Source: Silene conica (taxonomy: Eukaryota > Streptophyta > Magnoliopsida > Caryophyllales > Caryophyllaceae). Taken from it: 64,000 bases of DNA. Shown here piece by piece: positions 24,686 through 36,163 of this stretch (position 1 is the stretch's first letter; every line of letters begins with the position of its first letter). The DNA lies in assembly GCA_029255685.2 (NCBI GenBank), contig CM055311.2, positions 14,654,952 to 14,718,951 on the forward strand, given 5' to 3'. Below the pieces are notes generated by a model. That model was not told the origin of the DNA. It did no database searches and saw only the letters and a program-made list of their open reading frames with translations. The position numbers and the translations under genes were made by a program.

Positions 24686-25275
24686 CGTATTAAGTTATGC
24701 CTTAAGCTGGCCTCTGAACTTAATACGTAGATTGTTTGTCGTGTATGGGAACATGCGTTGAGTTTTCGCCTCTGAGTTCCATACATGTCTGTTTGTCGTG
24801 TCTGGGACATGCGTTGAGTTTTCGCCTCTGAGTCCAGACATGTATGTGTGATCGCGTCAGGACATGCCTTAAGCTGGCCTCTGAGTCTGACGAGTAGAGC
24901 AACTGCACGACGGGGCAGTCAGGTTGTCATACCTTACCCGGAGTGCAGGTGTTTGGTGCTAGAACATGCGTTGAGTTTTCGCCTTTGAGTTTAGTACCTT
25001 GTGATGTAGTAGGGGAACATGCGTTGAGTTTTCGCCTCTGAGTTCCTTACTTGTGATAGTGAATTGAATGCTAGTCCATGCGTTGAGTTTTCGCCTCTGA
25101 GTCTAGTGTTCAGTGATAGCCGATCCATGCGTTGAGTTTTCGCCTCTGAGTCCTTGCTTGATATTGTGAACTTGGTATTTAGGTTATGCGTTAAGATGTC
25201 GCCTCTGAACCTTTTTACTTGCTGAATGTTTGGTAATCAGGTTATGTCTTAAGTTGACCGTTGAACCTCTTTGCT
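24686..25275. repeat. Array of about ten stem-loops with a conserved loop
   Basis: Units at 24686-24727, 24742-24785, 24799-24840, 24855-24892, 24955-24998, 25009-25050, 25066-25111, 25118-25158 (weak), 25174-25219 and 25232-25275. The centre is always ATGC.TT.AG...CCTCTGA. The flanking arms of 8-11 bases differ from unit to unit yet pair with each other: unit 1 has a perfect 11-bp stem, and several others keep pairing through G-T (G-U in RNA) pairs and a shared single-G bulge. Confidence 0.85.
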
Positions 25276-26004
25276 TGATGTTATATCTGCTTGCCTTAGA
25301 GTTTGGTACAGTGTCAGATATGCATGTTGAAGTTAATGAATATATTGCTTGAGTTGTAATCTGTTCATCCAAGGCTTTGGATGACTCTTTTATCGGTTTC
25401 ATAAATAGTTGGATTGAAAGACCCCCCGACTGGGCAACCAGTAGGGAAACCGGCTCTCCTTCCTAACAGTTTATGAAGTTGGTTGAGAGCCGTGCACTAG
25501 AGTCTGCATGATAGTAAGAGATCAGTTGATGAGATATTTATGCTTCACATGTTGATATATGTTGGAGTATTCTGTATTGTTTTATGTGTTACGTGTTGTA
25601 ACAAAAGGTGGCTAGGAGAACTCTAGTCACTCCCCACTGATTGTGGCATACATATTTTCATGTATGTAGGTACATGCTGGTTGGAGATGGGTTCACAAGA
25701 GGGCTAGCGAGTGATGATCCTGCTGTCATCATATGACTTACCTTATATCGCCTAGCTAGACTCTTAGACTTTCATACATTCGTTTTGGTGCCTGTAGGGA
25801 TGTTCCATCCCAGGCTGATGTACATATTTGTTTGTGATACTTAGAACTGCTACTTATCTATTTTGGTTTTATTTCAGTTTCAGTTTCTGTTTCAGTTTAA
25901 GACTTCTCGCATGTTGTTTAGTTTACTTTAAAAAGTTTTAATTCCGCTGCATTTTTAGTACTTTTGTATGTTTATATTTCCGTTTTCGCGGGGGATTTTA
26001 CAGT

Positions 26005-26016
26005 TGGTATCAGAGC
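26005..26016 (+). promoter_or_regulatory. Primer-binding site of the Tekay-like element
   Basis: TGGTATCAGAGC two bases after the 5' LTR, complementary to the initiator methionine tRNA. Confidence 0.93.
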
Positions 26017-26168
26017 ATTATTGCTCCCGACGCACTCATGTGACCCCCAACCTTAACTTGACCAAATAAACAAATAATGAATGAGAGATGGGTAGATCTA
26101 AGGACTTATTTTGTAGTCTATTTGTGATTGCTAATTGCTAAGCTAATACTTGTTTTCTCTTTTGAAGG

Positions 26169-29100
26169 ATGGTGAGACCTAGGGCTGCTGATAACATTGT
26201 GCTGCAAGCAATTCAGCATTTGCTCGAGACTCAGAGACAGCAAGCAGAGAATGTTCCACCTCCTCCACCGCCAGGCAACGAGGCTAATCGTCCTGGTAGT
26301 TTTTCATGGATAGCTTCGCAAATGTCCCGTAGCCACGTGAAGACCTATGGTGGCGAGGTTGATCCGGTAGCTCTTATCGAGTGGTTCAGAGAGATGGAAA
26401 AGAGCTTCACTATGTATTCGGTGGGTAGAGAGGATAGAGTGCGGCTAGCCACTCACTTTCTTACCCTTGAGGCCGATAGGTGGTGGGCGTTGACTGGACC
26501 TACCTTCACTCTTGACGCTTTGTTCGATTGGGAGGCTTTTAAGGATAAGCTCGAGACGAGGTTTTATCCTAAGGAGCTCAGATCACAGCGACTCAAAGAA
26601 TTCATGGATTTGAAGCAAGGCAAGATATCAGTTCAGGAGTTCACAGACCGTTTCAATCAACTTGCTCACTTCGCATCGCGATTTGTCAGAGATGAGGCCG
26701 AGAGAGTCTACTTTTACCGTGGCAAGCTAGGACCGCGCATCGAGAGCATGGTTCGTCAAGATTCGACTTCTTTTGTGGAGGTATATGATGATGCTATTTG
26801 GGTCGAGAGTTCTATTCGTGCCATAGATGCTGAGACCCGTGCCGCTACTTCTAGTGTGACTCCTCACCAGAGATCAGTGTACCGGGGGAAGAGACCATTT
26901 GTTCCTTCTACTTCTTCGCCTTCTTCTCAGAAGAAGCGTTTTGAGAGGTTCTCTGCTCCGGTTGCTAAGACCACATTTCACACCGACACTGCTTCTAATG
27001 TTTTCCGCCGTTGTGGTAAACCGCTTCATCCAGGGTTTGATTGTTTCAAGAATGCCTATAAGTGTTATACTTGTAATGGATATGGGCATAGGTCCTTTGA
27101 TTGTCCTGAGAAGGATATTGTTCTTGGCAAGGCTGCCACTGCTGCTGCAGCGACCAGAGGAGGAAAGCCGAAGGGGAAGATCTTCGTGATGACTAGGGCT
27201 GAGGCAGAGGCTCATCCAGACATTGTTGCCGGTATCTTTTCTGTTCTTGGCGCTGAGTGCCTTATTTTGTTCGAGACTGGAGCTTCTTTATCATTTATAT
27301 CGACTCAGTTCGCCGATCGTCTAGCCCTTGAGTCTTCATTGGTTGAGGAGACTTCTATTTCCTTACCTTCTGGAGACGTGTTTTCCTACTCTTCATCCCA
27401 TAGGGATGTTCCTATTATTATTGGTCAAGCCACATTTCCAGCGGACTTACTGAGATTTCCTCTCGAGGAGTTTGACATTATCCTCGGTATGGATTGGTTA
27501 TCGCGATACCATGCTCGCTTCGAGTGTCGCGACCAGAAAATCTGCTTGAGGAGTTCTTCAGGAGTTCGTGTTTCCTATAGGGGAACTCGCCCTCAAAGGG
27601 GTGTTCGTGTAATCTCTTCAATGAAAGCATCTCATCTTCTTAGGAAGGGTTGCCAAGCCTTCCTGTGTGTTGTTACAGCTGCTAAACCATCGCTACCGAA
27701 GCTTGAGGATGTAGCCATTGTTCGTGAGTATCCAGATGTTTTCCCAGATGACTTGCCTGGAATACCGCCAGAGAGAGATGTGGAGTTTACTATTGAGCTT
27801 GTTCCAGGTACCGGACCGATTTCCAAAGCTCCTTACCGTATGGCTCCGCCAGAGTTGAAAGAATTGAAGCAACAGTTGGAAGAGATGATCGAGAAGGGTT
27901 TCATTAGACCTAGTGCTTCTCCGTGGGGTGCTCCCGTTTTGTTCGTTAAGAAGAAAGATGGTTCCATGAGACTTTGCATTGACTATAGAGAGCTGAACCG
28001 AGTGACCGTGAAGAACAGATATCCTTTGCCTAGGATAGATGACTTGTTTGATCAGTTGAGAGGTGCTTCTAGGTTTTCTAAGATTGATCTTCGATCGGGT
28101 TATCATCAGATTCCAGTGAGAGAGGCTGATATTACGAACACTGCTTTTCGTACCAGATATGGGCATTTTGAGTTCGTGGTTATGCCTTTTGGGTTGACTA
28201 ATGCACCTGCTATTTTCATGGATCAGATGAACCGTACCTTTAGTGAGTATCTTGACACTTTTGTTGTGGTGTTTATCGATGATATCCTCATTTACTCTAA
28301 GACCGATGAGGAGCATGCTGAGCATCTTAGATTGATTCTTGGGATTTTACATCGTCAGAAGTGGTTCGCGAAGTTCTCTAAGTTTGAGTTTTGGCTTTCT
28401 AAGGTTGCATTTCTTGGACATGTGATATCTAGTGAGGGAGTTATGGTTGATCCCGCGAAGATTGAGGCCGTAGTTGATTGGGAGAGTCCCAAAGATGTTG
28501 GTGAGATCCGTAGTTTCCTTGGATTGGCTGGTTATTATCGTAGATTTGTTGAGGATTTATCTAGATTAGCTCGCCCGATGACTCAGTTACTGAAGAAAGA
28601 AGCTAAATTTGTGTGGACCGACAAGTGCGAGAGTTCTTTCCAGGAGTTGAAGACCAGATTGACTTCCGCCCCCGTGTTAGCTTTGCCAGAGATTGGAGTT
28701 GACTTTGATGTGTATTGTGATGCTTCGATGTTAGGACTTGGATGCGTACTGATGCAGAGTGGTAAGGTGATAGCCTACTCATCTAGACAGTTGAGAGTTC
28801 ATGAGGTGAACTATCCGACACATGATTTGGAGTTGGCTGCAGTCATTCATGCTTTGAAGATGTGGCGACATTACCTGATTGGATCCCATTGCCGTATTTT
28901 CACAGATCACAAGAGTCTTAAGTACATCTTTACCCAGAAAGACCTTAACATGAGACAGAGACGTTGGCTAGAGTTGGTGAAAGATTACGACATCGAGTTG
29001 TTATATCATGAGGGAAAAGCCAACGTGGTTGCAGATGCGCTTAGCCGCAAGACTTCTCACTCGATGAGTGCCATGAGAGTATTGCCCGATGAGTTGTGCT

Positions 29101-30605
29101 CCGAGTTCCGGAAGCTGAGATTAGAGATGGTGGGTAGTGGTTTTGATTGGTTAGCTGCTATGACTGCCGAGCCGTCTTTATATTGGGATATTCGCCAGAG
29201 TTTACCTTCAGATGCCAATTTCAAGAAGTTCGAGGCTAAGATTTCGAGTGGTGTTGCACCTGACTTGGTGATTGATGCTGATGGTTTCCTTAGGTTCCGT
29301 GGTAGGATGTATGTTCCTGACGTGCCAGATTTGAGGAAGAGGGTTCTTGATGAGGCTCACTTGTCACCGTATTCCGTTCATCCAGGAGGAGAGAAGATGA
29401 ACAAGGATTTGAGGCTTATGTTTTGGTGGCCTGGTATGAAGAAGGAGATCTTGGATTACGTTAGTAGGTGCTTGACTTGTCAGCAAGTCAAGATAGAGCA
29501 TAGGAGACCTGGTGGTTTACTGCAGCCGCTTCCCGTTCCTCAGTGGAAGTGGGAGTGTATATCTATGGACTTTGTGACAGCTTTGCCTAAGACTGTGGGA
29601 GGCAAAGATGCGATTTGGGTTATTGTTGATCGTCTAACTAAGTGTGCCAGATTCGTGGCGATCAGAGAGACGTGGGACATGGATCGTTTAGCTAGGGCTT
29701 ATATTGCTGAGGTAGTCCGATATCATGGCGTGCCGAGAGAGATCGTTTCAGATCGAGATCCGAGATTTTGTTCCAGGTTCTGGAAGGCTTTGCAGGAGGC
29801 TATGGGTAGCCGTTTGTTGATGAGTACTGCTTTTCATGCCGCGACCGATGGGCAATCCGAGAGGACCATACAGACACTAGAGGATTTGCTCCGCGCTTGT
29901 GCCCTCGATTTTCAGAGTTCTTGGGAGCAGTGTTTGCCGTTGGTAGAGTTTTCTTACAACAACAGTTATCATGCTTCCATTGGTATGGCTCCGTACGAGG
30001 CTCTTTATGGTAGGAAGTGCCATAGCCCGATCTGCTGGGATCAGGCGAATGACGTGCACGACCTTGGACCTGACCAGCTAGCTGTGACCATTGACCGTGT
30101 TCAGCTCATTAGGAATAGGATGAAGGCCGCTCAGGACCGGCAGAAGTCCTATGCTGATGTCCGTCGTCGACCCTTAGAGTTTGAGGAGGGTGACAGTGTC
30201 TTTTTGAGAGTGTCTCCGATGAAAGGCGTCAAAAGGTTTGGCGTTAAGGGCAAGCTGAGCCCTAACTTCATTGGACCATTTGTGATCGTGAAGAAGATTG
30301 GCGCCGTAGCTTACCGTTTGGACTTGCCTCCTAATTTGGGCAAGGTTCATAACGTCTTTCACGTTTCCCAGCTCCGCAGATATATTAGTGACCCGAGTCA
30401 TGTTCTGCCTAGAGAGATCGAGAACCTGGAGCCGAGTCTTGCCTTCGAGGAGCGTCTAGTGAAGATTCTTGACCGACAGGAGAGGAAGCTCAGGAGCAAG
30501 GTGGTGCCCTTGGTGAAGATTCTATGGCGTTGCGGTGATGTCGAGGAGCAGACATGGGAGACTGAGGCATCGATGCGTGCCGCGCATCCCTTCTTATTCG
30601 ACTGA
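26169..30605 (+). CDS. Gag-Pol polyprotein of the Tekay-like chromovirus
   Basis: 1478 codons, uninterrupted, starting at the first ATG after the primer site (GAAGGATGG). Order: Gag capsid (about 50-250), zinc knuckle 299-312 ([14 protein letters not shown]), protease (about 345-470), RT (about 560-750) with Asp640 and FIDD at 703-705, RNase H (about 845-965) with Asp851, integrase with a zinc finger (His1064, His1071, Cys1101, Cys1104) and the catalytic triad Asp1134, Asp1195, Glu1231 (35 residues between the last two), then a C-terminal chromodomain-like tail (about 1425-1478) thought to guide insertion into heterochromatin. One oddity is that the protease motif reads LFETGAS: residue 369 is Glu (GAG) instead of the catalytic Asp, so self-processing is probably lost. 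All other catalytic residues I checked are present. Confidence 0.95.
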   Translation: MVRPRAADNIVLQAIQHLLETQRQQAENVPPPPPPGNEANRPGSFSWIASQMSRSHVKTYGGEVDPVALIEWFREMEKSFTMYSVGREDRVRLATHFLTLEADRWWALTGPTFTLDALFDWEAFKDKLETRFYPKELRSQRLKEFMDLKQGKISVQEFTDRFNQLAHFASRFVRDEAERVYFYRGKLGPRIESMVRQDSTSFVEVYDDAIWVESSIRAIDAETRAATSSVTPHQRSVYRGKRPFVPSTSSPSSQKKRFERFSAPVAKTTFHTDTASNVFRRCGKPLHPGFDCFKNAYKCYTCNGYGHRSFDCPEKDIVLGKAATAAAATRGGKPKGKIFVMTRAEAEAHPDIVAGIFSVLGAECLILFETGASLSFISTQFADRLALESSLVEETSISLPSGDVFSYSSSHRDVPIIIGQATFPADLLRFPLEEFDIILGMDWLSRYHARFECRDQKICLRSSSGVRVSYRGTRPQRGVRVISSMKASHLLRKGCQAFLCVVTAAKPSLPKLEDVAIVREYPDVFPDDLPGIPPERDVEFTIELVPGTGPISKAPYRMAPPELKELKQQLEEMIEKGFIRPSASPWGAPVLFVKKKDGSMRLCIDYRELNRVTVKNRYPLPRIDDLFDQLRGASRFSKIDLRSGYHQIPVREADITNTAFRTRYGHFEFVVMPFGLTNAPAIFMDQMNRTFSEYLDTFVVVFIDDILIYSKTDEEHAEHLRLILGILHRQKWFAKFSKFEFWLSKVAFLGHVISSEGVMVDPAKIEAVVDWESPKDVGEIRSFLGLAGYYRRFVEDLSRLARPMTQLLKKEAKFVWTDKCESSFQELKTRLTSAPVLALPEIGVDFDVYCDASMLGLGCVLMQSGKVIAYSSRQLRVHEVNYPTHDLELAAVIHALKMWRHYLIGSHCRIFTDHKSLKYIFTQKDLNMRQRRWLELVKDYDIELLYHEGKANVVADALSRKTSHSMSAMRVLPDELCSEFRKLRLEMVGSGFDWLAAMTAEPSLYWDIRQSLPSDANFKKFEAKISSGVAPDLVIDADGFLRFRGRMYVPDVPDLRKRVLDEAHLSPYSVHPGGEKMNKDLRLMFWWPGMKKEILDYVSRCLTCQQVKIEHRRPGGLLQPLPVPQWKWECISMDFVTALPKTVGGKDAIWVIVDRLTKCARFVAIRETWDMDRLARAYIAEVVRYHGVPREIVSDRDPRFCSRFWKALQEAMGSRLLMSTAFHAATDGQSERTIQTLEDLLRACALDFQSSWEQCLPLVEFSYNNSYHASIGMAPYEALYGRKCHSPICWDQANDVHDLGPDQLAVTIDRVQLIRNRMKAAQDRQKSYADVRRRPLEFEEGDSVFLRVSPMKGVKRFGVKGKLSPNFIGPFVIVKKIGAVAYRLDLPPNLGKVHNVFHVSQLRRYISDPSHVLPREIENLEPSLAFEERLVKILDRQERKLRSKVVPLVKILWRCGDVEEQTWETEASMRAAHPFLFD

Positions 30606-30670
30606 GGTATAGTATATAGATTTATATCCGTTCGAGTTTCGAGGACGAAACTTTTTGAAGATGGGGTGAT

Positions 30671-33599
30671 TGTAACATCCCGTATTTTCGTAAAAATCTA
30701 TTTAAGAATTTTTAATTATTTTAAGTAATAAAATAATAATTTAATAATTTATTTTAATCGATTTTAAATTAAAAGTAAGATCCGTCTTAAGAACCTTAAG
30801 TCCTTAAGACGAATACAAACTTGGTAAAGCTTAAACTCGTAACTCAAATACCCGTTCTAATTTCCTAACCCGTTTCATAATACGGAAAGGACAACTACTT
30901 AAATCCCTAAAAACCCTTAAGTCGTCATAATTCATCTCCTTCACAACATTTCCACTGTAAACCATATTTCTACAAAAACCTCCATAAACATCTTCTTCTT
31001 TTGATCTTTTCTTCATCATCCATCGATCAAATCAAGGTAAAAATATCATTTTCGAAATCCTCATTCAATTTCCAAGCCATCTATCACTTCCGTTTCTCAA
31101 TCCCTTCATTTCGAAATCTGGCCTGTTTTACATAAATTCCGTTTTTATGTTCTTAAACCCGTTTTTCGTGTTTGTAGGTGAAGGATTGGACAACCCGGAC
31201 ATCGATAGCTACTTGGTTGAGGAGGATCTTTAGCCGGAATAGCTTGAAAGGTGACGATAATGAGATAACTCGGCCTTTATGTGTATATTAACACTTTTGT
31301 TGTGATTCTTATGTTTGATTCCGATTTTGTTTATGTTTTATGTTTAATGAACTTAGAAACGTGCTTAGGAATGTGTTATTTGAAGGAATTCATGCTTGGT
31401 GATGCCTTAATGTATTCATAAGCTTATTTTCAGTTTTTCATATTTTGCGACGGATACCTATTAAATTTGTTTGAGGATTGTTATGGAATTTGTTTGCTGG
31501 TAGAAAGTAGTGTTGGATGATTAGAAATGTTGGGCAAATCATACTTGTAGTACTTATTCAAGTTTTGGTGTCGAATTGCGAAGTTTAGAAATGGCGATTT
31601 TTCGTATCAGGCTCTCTGAGCCGGTCGACCGACCGGCCGCCGGTCGACCGGCTGGGAGTGCTATTTCGTGTTTTTATGAGTTTTGGGATTTTTGGCTTAG
31701 GACTGCCAGCCGGCTGCCTGCCGACCGGCTGGTAGTCCCTTGTGTCGTATATTGTTTGCGAAAAACCTAAGTAGAAAGGGAGCCCAGCCGGCAGACCGGC
31801 CGCCTGCCAGCCGGCTGGGAGTGCATTTGGGGTATGGTTGTTATTTGCGAGGGCTAGGGAATAGGGTTCCCAGCCGGCCGACCGGCTGCCTGCCGACCGG
31901 CTGGGAGTCCGTGTGTTGTTGTTTCGGAAAAAGAAAGGAAGGCTGAGGAGGTCACCAGCCGGCCGACCGGCTGCCTGCCGACCGGCTGGGGACCCCTGTA
32001 GGCTATCTTGAGTTTTGTAATTTAATCGTAACTTTCAAATGGTTAATCGGTTTTGGTTGAAACTCGTTTTGTATATCCGTGACATGTATTTGAGGTCCCC
32101 GGAGGATGGGCAACATTATATTGGGTTCGGGAATGGAGTAAGGATAGAGACCCCCCGGTCGGGTAACCGAAAGGGAAACCGGCTCTCCCTCATCTTAGTT
32201 CCCGGGGTCAATTAAGTGTTGATTAGAAGTTAAAGGTAGAACTATAGAGTAGTTCATAGACTTGGATGATATGGTTTGGATGCGTATTAAGTTATGCCTT
32301 AAGCTGGCCTCTGAACTTAATACGTAGATTGTTTGTCGTGTATGGGAACATGCGTTGAGTTTTCGCCTCTGAGTTCCATACATGTCTGTTTGTCGTGTCT
32401 GGGACATGCGTTGAGTTTTCGCCTCTGAGTCCAGACATGTATGTGTGATCGCGTCAGGACATGCCTTAAGCTGGCCTCTGAGTCTGACGAGTAGAGCAAC
32501 TGCACGACGGGGCAGTCAGGTTGTCATACCTTACCCGGAGTGCAGGTGTTTGGTGCTAGAACATGCGTTGAGTTTTCGCCTTTGAGTTTAGTACCTTGTG
32601 ATGTAGTAGGGGAACATGCGTTGAGTTTTCGCCTCTGAGTTCCTTACTTGTGATAGTGAATTGAATGCTAGTCCATGCGTTGAGTTTTCGCCTCTGAGTC
32701 TAGTGTTCAGTGATAGCCGATCCATGCGTTGAGTTTTCGCCTCTGAGTCCTTGCTTGATATTGTGAACTTGGTATTTAGGTTATGCGTTAAGATGTCGCC
32801 TCTGAACCTTTTTACTTGCTGAATGTTTGGTAATCAGGTTATGTCTTAAGTTGACCGCTGAACCTCTTTGCTTGATGTTATATCTGCTTGCCTTAGAGTT
32901 TGGTACAGTGTTAGATATGCATGTTGAAGTTAATGAATATATTGCTTGAGTTGTAATCTGTTCATCCAAGGCTTTGGATGACTCTTTTATCGGTTTCATA
33001 AATAGTTGGATTGAAAGACCCCCCGACTGGGCAACCAGTAGGGAAACCGGCTCTCCTTCCTAACGGTTTATGAAGTTGGTTGAGAGCCGTGCACTAGAGT
33101 CTGCATGATAGTAAGAGATCAGTTGATGAGATATTTATGCTTCACATGTTGATATATGTTGGAGTATTCTCTATTGTTTTATGTGTTACGTGTTGTCACA
33201 AAAGGTGGCTAGGAGAACTCTAGTCACTCCCCACTGATTGTGGCGTACATGTTTTCATGTATGTAGGTACATGCTGGTTGGAGATGGGTTCACGAGAGGG
33301 CTAGCGAGTGATGATCCTGCTGTCATCATATGACTTACCTTATATCGCCTAGCTAGACTCTTAGACTTTCATACATTCGTTTTGGTGCCTGTAGGGATGT
33401 TCCATCCCAGGCTGATGTACATATTTGTTTGTGATACTTAGAACTGCTACTTATCTATTTTGGTTTTATTTCAGTTTCAGTTTCTGTTTCAGTTTAAGAC
33501 TTCTCGCATGTTGTTTAGTTTACTTTAAAAAGTTTTAATTCCGCTGCATTTTTAGTACTTTTGTATGTTTATATTTCCGTTTTCGCGAGGGGTTTTACA
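30671..33599 (+). repeat. 3' LTR of the Tekay-like element
   Basis: 2929 bp, direct repeat of 23066-26002. It lacks 8 bp within the second GC-rich unit (near 31712) and otherwise keeps both arrays; the stem-loops lie at 32283-32872. The purine-rich tract AAGATGGGGTGA precedes it at about 30658-30669. Confidence 0.95.
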
Positions 33600-33604
33600 T
33601 TCTG

Positions 33605-34710
33605 AGTTTTAGAGCCTTATTCCTGGTTTCATTCTTAAACCAGTTGTCTAGGATGTGAGTAGTACTCCCCTTGGAACATGTTACATCAACATGCATAAAC
33701 ATGAACTTGAATTGCTATATACTTGTTTTACTATCTCGTTTTGTGAATCTTGATACGTGCATTTGGGATCTCTTTTCTTTTATTTACCCATAAGCCCTAC
33801 ATAGCCAAATTTGCCTTTTTATTCCCCCAAAATTACATCCCATACTTAGCCTACCCTTCCAAGCTAGTATTTGTGGTCTTTGGTTTGACTTTTGAGGCAT
33901 CTTGGTTTATATGCTATCTTGAGCAAAAAGAGAAAGAAGAAAGAAAAGAAAGAAAGAAAAGAAAAAGAACAGAAAAAGAAAGAAAAAGAAAGAAAGAAAA
34001 GAAAAACGAAAAAAAAAAGATCAAACGTACACAGGAAATAGGTCGACCGACCACCTGACAGCATCAGAATGAAAAAAAATTCGTTCCAAATTCCCTTTCT
34101 TTTATGTGTTATCACTCCCGTACTTCATTCGGAAAAATTTGGGAGTCCTTTCTTATATTTAATGTGAGAGTTGTGCTACAAAAGAGCACTTTCTTAATAT
34201 CAAAAGTTGTGAAATATGTTGTTGGAAATCGGTTCTACTAGCTTGGCTACTAACCCCACAAATCCAAAAACCTCTTAACCTCTTTTTACCTTTCACCTCA
34301 CATATCTTTCATTACCTCAATTGCATGTATCTGGGTCACTTAATGAGTTTGTTATACATAGTTGTAGATTTCTTGTTCATGTTAGATTGCAGGCATGTTT
34401 TCATGGGTCGCAGTTAGGTGAGTGTCATGACAAATTTACTTCTTTCTATCTTTTACATATACTCACCCTTTGCTTCATGAGTGTCTCGAGCGTACCGCGA
34501 GAGTCCATGGTATAAAGTCTCTATAGTCTCTAGTCTTGCAAAGTTTGACGACACCATAACTCGTTTGCATGATTTAAATACTTTCTCATTTTGTACTTGG
34601 CATTGGTTTAGGCTAACATGTAAATTTCGCTCTGAGATTGAAATCGTTCCATTAGTTAAGATCGAGTCTATTTCTTGCTTGAGGGCAAGCAAGGTTTGGT
34701 TTGGGGAATT
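33605..34710 (+). other. Noncoding interior of the Athila-like element, right of the nested insertion
   Basis: Continues from 23065 after the TTCTG duplication. A purine-only AG-rich stretch covers about 33923-34020, followed by one GGTCGACCGACC at 34041-34052. The rest is AT-rich without a real frame, and it ends in the LTR purine tract. Confidence 0.65.
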
Positions 34711-36158
34711 TGATGCGTGCCTATTTTATGATGTTTTACATCTATTTTTACACGCATTTTGTCGCTCATTTACTATGTTTTAGCATTTATTTCCCAACAA
34801 TTGTCTACTTTCGTATTTTTATGCTCTTTTGCAGATTTATGCGGAAAAGGTACGCCTTTATACCAAATTTATGCCCTCGGGATTTTTCATGACTAAGGAC
34901 AAGAAGGAACGAAGCCTAGCGCACATTTCAAGGCCTGAAGATAGCTTTAACAAGCAAAGAATCGATCCACGATGTTGCAGCTTGTTTCAAATGGCTATAT
35001 CTAGAGTTCTAGAGCTGATAATGGAGTGATTGCAGTTGGAGGTGAAAGCTTATCCTCTTATCTTTCCAACGCCGCAAGAATCGCTTGATTACGATGAGTA
35101 ACGAAGAAATGGCAGCTGTTTTAAGATCGACGCGCGCTGCAGTCCCGACATCAGGTCGACCGACCTACTAATTGGGTCGTCCGACCTCAGCGCAGACCCA
35201 GAAGTTTCCGCAAAGCCCATTCAAGTTATTAGGTCATTAAGAGGTCGACCGACCCAAAAAGTAGGTCGACCGACGAGGCGACTGTGTTTCCGCGATTTTT
35301 ATTACGGGCTTTGCTTCTAATCTTGTAATTAGAACTTATTTAAGGAGACCTAAATTCGAAAATTAGGTCAAGCACTCCTTGTTAGTCAAAAACTCCATAG
35401 TTTAGAGAGAATAATTTCCAAGTTTCAATCTTTGTTCTTGAATTCCAATTAAGTTTGTAGGTTTGATACAATTAATCTTTTCCTTTTAATTAATCTTGTT
35501 GTTCATCTTATTATTGTTTTCTCAATACATGTTTCCCTTTTATTGTCATCTTTAATTATGTTGATTCCCTTGATGTTCTTAGTTCTTGTTATTATTAGTT
35601 TCATAATTAAAAGTATGCATAGCTAATTCTTGTGATTAGGAATTAGGGGAACCATGGTAAAGGTTTGATTTTGATAGTTTGATGATTGAATTACCAATCC
35701 CCCATTGTTGTTGGTGAACTAATCCTTAAGATTGAAAGATTATTAGGATTAGTTTAACAACAACTTTGGGATTGCCCTATGAACGAAAGTTTAGTGCTTT
35801 TCTAGGAACCCTAAGACCGTAAGGATTGGGTAGAATTTTGACCTAAAGGTTTATTCTTTGTTCCTTGGGATTGTGTTATTTGGTTATTTTACCTTTCATT
35901 GACTTGTTTTAACCATGGGGAACCAAAATTCCTAATCTCCTTTTTTTTATCTTATTTTAATTCTCTTGTTTATTTGCTCTTTTAGTTGTTAGTTCAAATC
36001 TTAAATCAACCCCCCCTTTTTGGTTACTTGCAATAGACTTTAAATTCACAAATATAATTAACCTTGTCTCCTTGTGGTTCGACCCTTGACTTATCCTATC
36101 TAGTTTAAGCTGAGGTTTTATAAATCTTATCTTTGACACCCCTCAACGACGGGTGTCA
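34711..36158 (+). repeat. 3' LTR of the Athila-like element
   Basis: 1448 bp, preceded by the purine tract AAGGTTTGGTTTGGGGAATT (34691-34710). It lacks one 21-bp unit of the GGTCGACCGACC tandem, and one remaining motif copy is altered (GGTCGTCCGACC). Confidence 0.93.
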
Positions 36159-36163
36159 CTCAT

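Larger units (their letters stand above)
23066..26002 (+). repeat. 5' LTR of the Tekay-like element
   Basis: 2937 bp and noncoding. It contains two structured arrays: five GC-rich palindromic units spaced about 86 bp (24016-24392) and about ten stem-loops (24686-25275). The latter are bracketed by two copies of a roughly 40-bp block beginning GACCCCCCG and ending ACCGGCTCTCC (24552-24594 and 25420-25460). Confidence 0.95.
23066..33599 (+). mobile_element. Tekay/Del-like chromovirus, nearly intact
   Basis: 10,534 bp with 2937- and 2929-bp LTRs (TGTAACATCC ... TTTTACA) and the duplication TTCTG (23061-23065 and 33600-33604). It has a tRNA-iMet primer site, one uninterrupted gag-pol frame and a purine tract. 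The LTRs differ by one 8-bp deletion and about 27 substitutions by eye (about 0.9%), so it is the younger of the two nested LTR elements. Very long LTRs and a C-terminal chromodomain-like segment fit the Tekay lineage. Confidence 0.95.
19286..36158 (+). mobile_element. Non-autonomous Athila-like LTR element
   Basis: LTRs 19286-20752 and 34711-36158 with TG...CA ends and the duplication CTCAT (19281-19285 and 36159-36163) in LINE ORF2. Own length is about 6.3 kb once the Tekay-like insertion is removed. The primer site matches tRNA-Asp, as in Athila elements. No protease, RT or integrase is present; one long frame of unclear function follows the primer site. About 20-25 LTR substitutions by eye (about 1.6%) make it older than the element inside it, consistent with the nesting. 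Confidence 0.9.

Noticed and set aside
24598-24908. Repetitive minus-strand open frames (and copies at 32195-32505)
   Set aside because: They arise from translating the stem-loop array; the repeats in the protein follow the DNA units, not a protein pattern.
24686-25275. CRISPR-like array (repeats with different spacers)
   Set aside because: Unit spacing is irregular, the variable parts are complementary arms rather than spacers, no cas genes occur, and this is a plant LTR.
27693-28325. 210-codon minus-strand open frame
   Set aside because: Antisense shadow of the RT region of the Tekay-like polyprotein.
33750-34058. Lysine/glutamate-rich open frame
   Set aside because: It is translation of an AG-only tract in the noncoding interior of the Athila-like element.
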